DNA from: an uncultured bacterium
GTDB lineage: Bacteria > Verrucomicrobiota > Kiritimatiellia > RFP12 > UBA1067
NCBI GenBank assembly: GCA_902800055.1
Contig: CADCCW010000022.1
Coordinates: forward strand, 1 to 38,673
Direction: 5' to 3'
Length of the DNA: 38,673 bases
Below, one piece after another: positions 33,601-38,673 of this stretch. The translations under genes and the position numbers were made by a program. Within the stretch, counting starts at the first letter, position 1. Every line of letters begins with the position of its first letter. The notes under the pieces were generated by a model. The model was not told the DNA's origin. It was given only the letters and a program-made list of their open reading frames with translations, and did no database searches.

Positions 33601-36600
33601 GTGCCGATGGCGACTGAGTTCGTCGTCGCGCCGTCGGTGTAGACGAAATAGACGTCGGCCGAAGTCGCGCCCGCGCCGAGCGCCAAGACATCGCACGTAA
33701 CGACGGCGTTCGTCGAAAATATCCCCGAGACCTCCGGCGCGGACAGCACCGGAACCAGGGACAGCACCTCGTAGCCGAAGCTCCCGCCGTCGCCGTTGTT
33801 CGTGTAGAACGCCAGCTCGGGGTCGGGCTCGCGGACGTCGTAGAGCCCCGCGACGAAGTCGGAATCCCTCACGCACGGCACAAACTCCTTCTTGACCACG
33901 CCGCCCTCCAGGATATTGAACGAATAGAGCTTCATCCCCACTCTCGCCCCGGTGTCGGGATACACCACGCCGTTGTTGTTCAGGCGGAAGAGGAAGAGGA
34001 GCGGATCCGACTCGACCGCCCACTGCACGAAGCTCGCGGTCTCGCCGTTGAGCGTAAAGGTGTTGTGGGTCATGTCGCGGTATTCCGTCGACAGGAACAT
34101 TTCCGTTTTCACCGGCTGGTTCTGGAGCTGTATATAATTTTTGTTATTGCCGTTCGACAGGCGGTAGGCGCGGACGTTCTTGGTGCTGTCCGCGTTGGCC
34201 TCGAGTATGAAACCGTGGTCTATGGTCTGGCTGTTGCGCGCCCAGTAGAGGATGTTCTGGGTGGAGAAGTCCGGCACCTCGAAGTGGGCCTGGATGTCCG
34301 TCGACAGGCCGGGGGCGCATCTCGTGTTGATGTACTGGTTCCGGTTGGTCACGACGATGTAGCTGCACCGGGTGAACCCCGCGGGCAGCGCGGCCGGCGC
34401 CGGCGCCGCGCCGAAGGACACGTAGTCCGGGTCGGTGACCGTCGCGTACTCCGCGGCAATCCACGCGGCGGACGAGACGGCGTTGCGGATGCGAGCCTCG
34501 TCGATGTAGCCGTCGACGGTGTTTTTGCCGTTGATGAAGCAGCCGAGGCCGATGCCCTTGGAGAGCTTTATGCCCGTGAGGTTGACGTTCGAGACGCCGG
34601 GATGCCGGGGGACGCCGTCCGAATAGATCTGCGAGATGGAGGAGAACACGTCGGCGGCGAACACCCAGTCCGTACTGCCCTTGGGATGGTTCCAGGAGAT
34701 GGCGGTTTGGGTGCCGGCCATGCAGTAGATCGAGTCGCTGCCGACCGCGAAGTTGGCCATGTCGTTATACGCATCGCCGAAGGCAATCACGCGGCAGCGG
34801 CCGTTGTTGGCAATCTGCTGCGAGTTGACGATGGCCGAAAGCGTAAAGCCGGAGCCGCCCAGCGTGAAGGAGGCGGTCTGGGCCATGGGGACAGCAAAGC
34901 CGCCGAATGCAGCGTTGTCCTTGCCGGCGCCGTAGGCGATGTTCATCGCCGTGCCGGTGGGCGGAGTGGGATTGGCGGTGACGCCGGTCGCATTCGTCAC
35001 CGGCGCCGGGACGGCGTCGGTCTGCGTCACCTTGTAGGCGTTCCAGCCGCTCGCGGACGCGTCGGGCGTGTAGTGCTTTTCCTTGACCGGGTCGTAGACA
35101 AGCTCGTTCATGTGCCAGACGCCGACGTAGTTCGCGCGCGACCACACCTGCGACGACGCGGGCGAGGCCGGCGCGTCGGAAATGTCGTCCGACCAGTGCA
35201 GCGTCACCGTCGCCGAGGATGAGAACGACTGCACCGACACCCAGAAAAGCGACTCGCCGGCCGGATTCCAGGTGTCGACGTCGAACGGCAGCGCCTCGTC
35301 GTTCGCGTCGGTGAACCAGATGTTCGTCGCCGTCGGGCAGTATGCGTAGCTGAAGCCGTCGACATTGTCCTCGGAGACGCGCACCAGGACCGGGAAGTCC
35401 GCGAGCGCCGCCTCGGGCGCGCGCGGGAAGTAGAGCCCCACCGCGTGCTGTCCGCCAGTCGGCAGCGTCCTGGTCCTGAACGACACCGCGGCGGAATCGG
35501 CGGCAACCGGGACGGAGGCGTTGTTCGTCGCCGTGAACCAGCAGGTGAAGTCGGTCGCGGACGCAAGGCCGCCGACCAGCTTCGAGAACGAGCTCTGTCC
35601 GGAACTCATCGTGCCGATGGCGACGGAGTTCGTCGTCGCGCCGTCGGTGTAGACGAACCTCACGTCGGCCGAAGTCGCGCCCGCGCCGAAGGAGGACACG
35701 CTGCCGGAGACGAGGGCGTTCGTCGACGTCAGGTTGGAGATTTCCGGCGGATCCAGGACCGGCCCGGGCGTCAGGATTTCGTAGTCAAAGTTCCCGCCAG
35801 TACCCGTTGGGTTCTTGTAGAAAGCCTTCCTTTTGTCTTCCTCCAGGACATCGTAGAGCCCGACAGCGCCGTCGCTTGCCCTCCGGCAGGGCACGAAGTC
35901 CTTCACCGGCACCCGGTTCTCGAGGATCTTGAACGAATAGAGCTTCATCCCGACCACCGCATTTACGTTAACCGTCCCGACGTCGTTCAGCCGGAAGAGA
36001 TATATCGAGTAGTCTATCGAATCAATCGCCTTCGCGGCGAAGTTAAGCGTATGCTCGTTGAGCGTATAGCTGTTGACGGTGCCGCCATTCGAATACTCCG
36101 TCGAGATCCAGATGTCGTGCGTGATGCTGTCGCTGGGGAAATCCGTCTGCGCCGTGCCGGCGGAAAAGCGGTAGACGCGGATTTTACCGAGGGTGTCTGC
36201 GTTTGCAGGGAAGACAAAGCCATAGGCGCAGTAATTATAGGCGGAGCCGAGACGCGTCCAGTACAACGTGGTCGTGTCGTTGAAGTTCGGCACGTAGAAG
36301 TGCCCCTCGACGTCGGTGGTAACATTGGGCTTGTAGCCGGTGTCGATATACTGCCGCACATCCGTCACGATGATGCTGGTGACTTCCTCATAGCCAGCCG
36401 GCAGCCGCCCGGCCGGCGCAGGGGTGTCGCCGCCCGGATCGTCTCCGTATACGATCCCGGTCGCGGCACCGTACGTGAACGATCCGCTGCCGGAGTTGGT
36501 CAGGAACAGGTCGCGGACGGTGTCGTACACGCCCGGCTCAGATCCGTTCTTGAGGCAGGGGACGAGGTTGCAGCATTGCTCCCCGCCCACAGTATCGACG

Positions 36601-37193
36601 GTTGCGCCGTAGAACTTCATCTTCGCCTTGTTGGTCCAGAGGAAGGCCGGCGAACCGCCCGACATGTCGTTGATGGCGAAGAGGTATGCGCTGCCGGCAC
36701 AGGAGAAGGTGGCGGCGCAATTGTCGTCGTCGGACGACGAGTCGACCACATCCCCGCTCGCGTCGTACGCGGTCACCGTCCGCTCCGCCGCCGAGTTGAC
36801 GAGGACATAGCGGTAGTCAGTCGAAACATTGCCCGCAATATGCCTGTAGGTTGAGTAGTCGCCGTTGTTGAAGTCAAGATTGAACGACGGCGTGTTGTTT
36901 GCAAAGTCGATGAACATGGTAATGTTCTGCGACTGGTAGCTGGTGCGGCAGCCATAGTAGGTCATCGACCCGCCGGCGCCGCTTCCGTCCGTAGTCGGCA
37001 CCGCCGTCGGCTGAATGTTCAGCGTGACGACGTGGCTGCTCCCGTTCGTCCAGATCGTGTCGATGTACTGGTTGCCGTCGCTCCCGATATACTCTACGCC
37101 GACATAGTAGTCGGACGTCGCCCATGCGCTCGCCGCGCCCAGCGCAGCCACGGCAAAAACAACCCCATACGCGAGCTTTTTCACTCCGTTCAT
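30636..37193 (-). CDS. Giant secreted modular protein: repeated LamG-like, DUF2341 and Fn3-like domains
   Basis: This 2185-aa protein has a signal peptide (about 1-25). LamG-like jelly-rolls lie at about 30-235 (VEYIGSDGNQYIDT) and 265-480. Then comes, twice over, an Fn3-like segment, a DUF2341 domain (about 585-690 and 1255-1360; LADFPVLVRVSE, WFTD, VDTWNP, HWSDD) and a LamG/ConA domain, with another jelly-roll between the two sets (about 930-1150). A third Fn3-like segment, a LamG (about 1690), an Ig/MBG-like segment (about 1885) and a last LamG (about 1957-2165; VEYVHSSGAQYVDTGFTPNE) follow, with the tail GSVYYLR. I chose ATG 37193 because it has AGAGGAG upstream and gives a clean signal; an in-frame ATG lies at 37238. 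Probably surface-exposed or secreted carbohydrate-binding protein; that role is inference. Confidence 0.87.
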   Translation of the reverse strand: MNGVKKLAYGVVFAVAALGAASAWATSDYYVGVEYIGSDGNQYIDTIWTNGSSHVVTLNIQPTAVPTTDGSGAGGSMTYYGCRTSYQSQNITMFIDFANNTPSFNLDFNNGDYSTYRHIAGNVSTDYRYVLVNSAAERTVTAYDASGDVVDSSSDDDNCAATFSCAGSAYLFAINDMSGGSPAFLWTNKAKMKFYGATVDTVGGEQCCNLVPCLKNGSEPGVYDTVRDLFLTNSGSGSFTYGAATGIVYGDDPGGDTPAPAGRLPAGYEEVTSIIVTDVRQYIDTGYKPNVTTDVEGHFYVPNFNDTTTLYWTRLGSAYNYCAYGFVFPANADTLGKIRVYRFSAGTAQTDFPSDSITHDIWISTEYSNGGTVNSYTLNEHTLNFAAKAIDSIDYSIYLFRLNDVGTVNVNAVVGMKLYSFKILENRVPVKDFVPCRRASDGAVGLYDVLEEDKRKAFYKNPTGTGGNFDYEILTPGPVLDPPEISNLTSTNALVSGSVSSFGAGATSADVRFVYTDGATTNSVAIGTMSSGQSSFSKLVGGLASATDFTCWFTATNNASVPVAADSAAVSFRTRTLPTGGQHAVGLYFPRAPEAALADFPVLVRVSEDNVDGFSYAYCPTATNIWFTDANDEALPFDVDTWNPAGESLFWVSVQSFSSSATVTLHWSDDISDAPASPASSQVWSRANYVGVWHMNELVYDPVKEKHYTPDASASGWNAYKVTQTDAVPAPVTNATGVTANPTPPTGTAMNIAYGAGKDNAAFGGFAVPMAQTASFTLGGSGFTLSAIVNSQQIANNGRCRVIAFGDAYNDMANFAVGSDSIYCMAGTQTAISWNHPKGSTDWVFAADVFSSISQIYSDGVPRHPGVSNVNLTGIKLSKGIGLGCFINGKNTVDGYIDEARIRNAVSSAAWIAAEYATVTDPDYVSFGAAPAPAALPAGFTRCSYIVVTNRNQYINTRCAPGLSTDIQAHFEVPDFSTQNILYWARNSQTIDHGFILEANADSTKNVRAYRLSNGNNKNYIQLQNQPVKTEMFLSTEYRDMTHNTFTLNGETASFVQWAVESDPLLFLFRLNNNGVVYPDTGARVGMKLYSFNILEGGVVKKEFVPCVRDSDFVAGLYDVREPDPELAFYTNNGDGGSFGYEVLSLVPVLSAPEVSGIFSTNAVVTCDVLALGAGATSADVYFVYTDGATTNSVAIGTATSAPSTLAAPVAGFAPQTSYTCWFAATNDAAAASSVSAAAVFTTKRLPFNGEKSCEITFPNGPVEALADFPVLVRISEAGLDGFEYVDCPSGECLWFTDEYRVALPFEVDTWNPDGESLVWVSVPQFSRDTVIAMHWSENRGDVPASPAAAQVWKRAGYNAVWHFSGDATESATNLSVSATIGAPTYVASAGGIGKALWLDGASTLSYSNDAAWATLGANNSLTITLLARPDLLVLDTHARMVSCAASWLEKNGYTFAAHNPRDRIVLSSSDSSEIYLETSEWSGWPANSWVHLAGVYDNTTGKIFVDGVVKKTGSIKKVYTPQNALYLGANGDGAQRFWPGGLDEIRIRAAASTPEWVAEEYATVTDAGYVAFGEVVEGDVSDVLRVGGLEILDAAATDVAVEGAVMSLGQGASSANVYLVCTDGATTNRTLIGTASSAPQTVRARVGGLASRTAYTCWLEAVNNAAPPAGAKSSAREFKTDYALPANYTRLEYIQSDGTSGYISTDLYPDPQADTIELEVALAGSVTTYQSLFMCRAADNSNPWGVILRPSNAGWRYDYSTVGADVSDSWISQHVGVRTTLVAVTNVFSTSYGKVVTETANPSFTAVGGPMLVFVTNGSTVGSYGRFKLYSLRVYRAGALTHDFVPVLDDQGNPTLWDACGGDVEVVPHGTLLYSLPALSVVVEDIPVQRYRSGRACEPHPVVRDVGGAVLREGVDYSLAWASNTVVGVGAVVVTGLGQNAGRQARAEFGIVARLPAGYREVEYVHSSGAQYVDTGFTPNELTRADFRFTIYDQTADNVYSAPFGARNGNTKQFFTGMTPRNAGAKYVFSRHGEGGTDLSGCDGYKGAGILAGKPVPTGHHVFSLNQNVYNLDGYVYTFKSPAQLQFSCDCTAYVFASQNSASDPTLALPSIMDLYWLKIWDNGVLVRDFVPCVRTVGGVETVGLYDVRPNAVKHFYENGGTGALTAGPDSPTLPVVGSVYYLR
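33601..33680. repeat. Near-identical module repeat, copy 2
   Basis: Almost identical to 35611-35690, both encoding SADV(Y/R)FVYTDGATTNSVAIGT of Fn3-like modules. Part of a longer duplication of Fn3-DUF2341-LamG units. Confidence 0.8.
35611..35690. repeat. Near-identical module repeat, copy 1
   Basis: Partner of 33601-33680 at an offset of 2010 bp, which is a multiple of three, so the duplication keeps the frame. Confidence 0.8.
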
Positions 37194-37251
37194 CTTGCTT
37201 CTCCTCTTGAGAACTTCTCTATGCGAACCATACCGCATTATTACGGTTTGT

Positions 37252-37260
37252 ATTATACCA
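37252..37260 (-). promoter_or_regulatory. Extended -10 promoter of the 30636-37193 gene
   Basis: The minus strand reads TGG-TATAAT. The leader to ATG 37193 is about 50 nt and includes AGAGGAG. It lies between the Fic stop and the giant gene. Confidence 0.65.
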
Positions 37261-37301
37261 AAATACCCCTCGCGCGCGCAAGGGCGAGACGACCGCTCAA
37301 A

Positions 37302-38213
37302 CTACTCCGCAAGCGCCTTCTCGGCAATCTTCGTATGGCCAAACTTCCGAAGACCGATGATAAAGACGTCCTGCGCCGTGCGGCATGTGTCAAGGAGGCG
37401 GGCGCGCCGCCCCTGCCGCCATTCCTGAAGCCCAAGATAATAGAACTTCCGCATGTCGTCGGCGATGATGAACGGCGTGATGTTGTACTTGAGGCATTCC
37501 TTGAGGAGGATCAAGCGCCCGACGCGGCCGTTGCCGTCCTGAAACGGATGGATCTGCTCGAAGCGCACATGCAGGTCAAGCAGGTTCGCCAACGTCTTGT
37601 CGGCGCCCTTCCACCACGCGAGCAGTTTCGCCATCTCGCGGGGTACGTCTTTGGCGGGGCACGTCTCCATTTCCCCGACCACGTTGTCGAGCCGCTTGTA
37701 TTCGCCAACTGCGAACCAGTCCTTGCGGCTGTCGCTCGTCCCGCTCTTCAGGATTTCATGAAGCCGCTTTATGTATGCTTCCGTCAAAGCGGACGAGGCG
37801 GTCGTGATTACCCTGTCGACCGCGCGGAAGTGGTTTGCCGTCTCGACAATATCGTCGACGGGCACGTCCGCGCCGATCTCCCCAATCGTCTTCGTCTCGA
37901 ATATCCACCGTGTCTGCTCGTGCGTGAGGCGGCTTCCCTCGATGTGGTTCGAGTTGTAGGTGATGTCGATTTGAAGGCGATGGTACAGTCCTCCGGAGAT
38001 GCGTGAACTGCGCTCTGCCTCCAGGACGCCGAGAACTGTGGTGGGGAATGTCCGGCGGCGCTTGCGCTCTGGTTTGGAGGCATTGGCTGGTATCCGCCAT
38101 TCTCCTCGCTCTAATGTAGCTCCGGCAATGCGGTTGTCGGCGCAATACGAGCGCACCTGACGGGGAGTTATTCCCCATCTGGCTGCAATCTCATCTATCG
38201 TCAGAAAATCCAT
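37302..38213 (-). CDS. Fic/DOC family protein with N-terminal HTH
   Basis: This 303-aa protein probably transfers AMP (or another nucleotide phosphate) to a protein target. An N-terminal MerR/Xis-like HTH (about 1-42, LTIDEIAARWGITPRQVRSY) suggests DNA binding. The inhibitory motif SNHIEG (about 95), matching (S/T)xxxE(G/N), precedes the core, as in class II Fic proteins, which hold themselves inactive. The active site is IHPFQDGNGRVGR (about 203), with the catalytic His and the full motif intact. ATG 38213 follows AAGGAGG at 7 nt; an upstream TTG pair is less likely. It overlaps a 35-codon frame by TGATG. Location beside a giant surface-protein gene is notable; the target is unknown. Confidence 0.92.
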   Translation of the reverse strand: MDFLTIDEIAARWGITPRQVRSYCADNRIAGATLERGEWRIPANASKPERKRRRTFPTTVLGVLEAERSSRISGGLYHRLQIDITYNSNHIEGSRLTHEQTRWIFETKTIGEIGADVPVDDIVETANHFRAVDRVITTASSALTEAYIKRLHEILKSGTSDSRKDWFAVGEYKRLDNVVGEMETCPAKDVPREMAKLLAWWKGADKTLANLLDLHVRFEQIHPFQDGNGRVGRLILLKECLKYNITPFIIADDMRKFYYLGLQEWRQGRRARLLDTCRTAQDVFIIGLRKFGHTKIAEKALAE

Positions 38214-38320
38214 CAACAAGCCTCCTTCGTGTTCTGCGGAAGTTTATCTCCCTCAATAGGAAGCATATCCAAGGGCAAGCCGCACCCTGTTTTGCCAATA
38301 TAAACTTCCGGCACGCCCAT
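38213..38320 (-). CDS. Possible 35-aa leader peptide coupled to fic
   Basis: ATG 38320 opens a 35-codon frame (MGVPEVYIGKTGCGLPLDML...) whose TGA overlaps the fic ATG as TGATG. It lies in the fic leader, after the promoter at 38361-38369. A GGAGG lies 15 nt before the ATG, rather far. No homology is known to me. It may be a short partner, a leader peptide or chance. Confidence 0.35.
   Translation of the reverse strand: MGVPEVYIGKTGCGLPLDMLPIEGDKLPQNTKEAC
38237..38310. promoter_or_regulatory. Long-range 11-bp inverted repeat in the fic leader
   Basis: CGGAAGTTTAT (38237-38247) and ATAAACTTCCG (38300-38310) are perfect complements 52 nt apart. In the fic mRNA they would enclose most of the 35-codon frame; as DNA they could be paired operators for an HTH protein such as Fic itself. 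Confidence 0.5.
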
Positions 38321-38360
38321 ATATTCCGTTTTTCACCTCCATTTGAAAGCTTTGATGCGT

Positions 38361-38369
38361 ATTATACCA
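38361..38369 (-). promoter_or_regulatory. Extended -10 promoter of the fic leader transcript
   Basis: The minus strand reads TGG-TATAAT, about 140 nt before the fic ATG. The first CAAACTGCCGCG box (38381-38392) covers the -35 position. Confidence 0.6.
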
Positions 38370-38380
38370 CATTTTCGGTC

Positions 38381-38574
38381 CAAACTGCCGCGCAAACTGC
38401 CGCGCCCGTCCCACTTATTATAATATGTGGGCAAGGGCGGGGATCGCCAAACTGCCGCGGTGTCTGTCCCCGGCGCCGCTTGGGCAAACTGCCGCGGAAA
38501 GTGCCGCGGAGTGTGCCGGTCATTCCCACTTATTATAATATGTGGGCAAGGGTGGGGATAGCCAAACTGCCGCG
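38381..38574 (+). repeat. Array of CAAACTGCCGCG 12-mers
   Basis: Five perfect copies start at 38381, 38393 (directly adjacent), 38448, 38485 and 38563; a variant AAAGTGCCGCG is at 38498. Spacing is irregular, which argues against CRISPR. Binding sites of a regulator are the simplest reading. Confidence 0.75.
38409..38462 (+). repeat. 54-bp repeat unit with TATAAT palindrome, copy 1
   Basis: Differs from 38524-38577 at only two positions. It contains a 22-bp near-perfect palindrome (38410-38431, CCCAC...TATTATAATA...GTGGG) and ends with a CAAACTGCCGCG box. The palindrome carries a TATAAT on each strand. Confidence 0.85.
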
Positions 38575-38577
38575 GTG
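38524..38577 (+). repeat. 54-bp repeat unit with TATAAT palindrome, copy 2
   Basis: Second copy, 115 bp from the first; the palindrome is at 38525-38546. The next promoter candidate lies four bases after this unit. Confidence 0.85.
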
Positions 38578-38580
38578 AGG

Positions 38581-38586
38581 TATAAT
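38581..38586 (+). promoter_or_regulatory. Plus-strand -10 (TATAAT) toward the window end
   Basis: TATAAT without the TGN extension, directly after the second 54-bp unit. It would drive a transcript that begins near 38593 and leaves the window. Confidence 0.5.
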
Positions 38587-38590
38587 GTAG

Positions 38591-38635
38591 AACGGCTTCT
38601 TTTCTGATGGTGGAGAAGAGTCGTTCTTTGACAAC
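38591..38635 (+). promoter_or_regulatory. Stem-loop and boxA-like antitermination element
   Basis: CTTCT (38596-38600) and AGAAG (38614-38618), with AACG and CGTT outside them, can form a stem-loop. It is followed by GTTCTTTGACAAC (38623-38635), which closely resembles bacterial boxA (GCTCTTTAACAA in E. coli; TGTTCTTTGAAAAC in Bacillus). Such leaders precede rRNA operons and some CRISPR arrays. The transcribed gene itself would lie beyond 38673. Confidence 0.5.
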
Positions 38636-38673
38636 TGGCAGGAATATCATACGACTTGCAAACATGCCAACAC

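Noticed and set aside
38381..38574. CRISPR array made of CAAACTGCCGCG repeats
   Set aside because: The repeats are only 12 bp and start-to-start distances are 12, 55, 37 and 78; spacers of uniform length are absent.
1..38673. tRNA or rRNA genes inside the window
   Set aside because: No stretch with the TTCGA-type T loop and acceptor pairing of a tRNA, nor conserved rRNA sequence, was seen; only a possible rRNA-type leader at the right edge.

Overview
The window looks like a chromosomal segment of a Gram-negative bacterium of the PVC superphylum. Kiritimatiellota or a neighbouring Verrucomicrobiota/Lentisphaerota lineage is my best guess. Supporting this are high GC outside the accessory genes, very large secreted proteins built from LamG-like jelly-roll, DUF2341, beta-helix and autotransporter-type strand repeats, a XylR-type regulator (sugar-binding domain fused to an AraC HTH), a MetX-MetW fusion, and a NagX/DUF5009 acyltransferase. 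The placement rests on gene content; no rRNA gene lies inside the window.

Layout. 1-99: exact copy of the 5' end of the sensor kinase gene at 6438-6536. 317-4712 (-): secreted beta-helix/LamG/Gly-rich surface protein, frameshifted near its 3' end. 4848-6203 (-): AAA/DUF4143 ATPase. 6435-8799 (+): sensor kinase and NarL-type regulator. 8822-12668 (-): MetX-MetW fusion, family 2 glycosyltransferase and NagX-like membrane acyltransferase. 12689-14182 (-): dnaB. 14313-18176 (-): second giant secreted protein, divergent from the XylR-type regulator at 18323-19498 (+). 19587-20939 (-): second AAA/DUF4143 ATPase. 21172-23756 (-): trxA-argS-folE. 23814-27909 (-): nadA, secreted aldose epimerase, amidase and cation-efflux protein. 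27928-30609 (-): secreted putative glycosidase and secreted FAD oxidoreductase. 30636-37193 (-): third giant secreted protein, 2185 aa. 37302-38213 (-): Fic protein with an HTH. 38360-38673: dense repeats, two near-perfect palindromes containing TATAAT, a plus-strand promoter candidate and a boxA-like element. The last of these suggests an rRNA operon or CRISPR leader starting just beyond the window.

How it fits together. Housekeeping genes (dnaB, argS, folE, trxA, nadA, metXW) are interleaved with accessory surface-protein genes and mobile-looking ATPase and Fic genes. Secreted epimerase, glycosidase-like, oxidoreductase and LamG proteins, with a XylR-type regulator, suggest a glycan-degrading life; that is inference.

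The strongest window-wide signals are these. (1) All 14 promoters I could place upstream of genes carry an extended -10 (TGN followed by TATAAT, TATTAT or TAAAAT), and in seven the start codon lies only 6-8 nt after the -10, so the mRNAs should be leaderless. (2) The three giant secreted proteins end in a similar short tail (GSVYILR, GFIVILK, GSVYYLR). (3) The right end holds a structured repeat/palindrome/boxA-like region.
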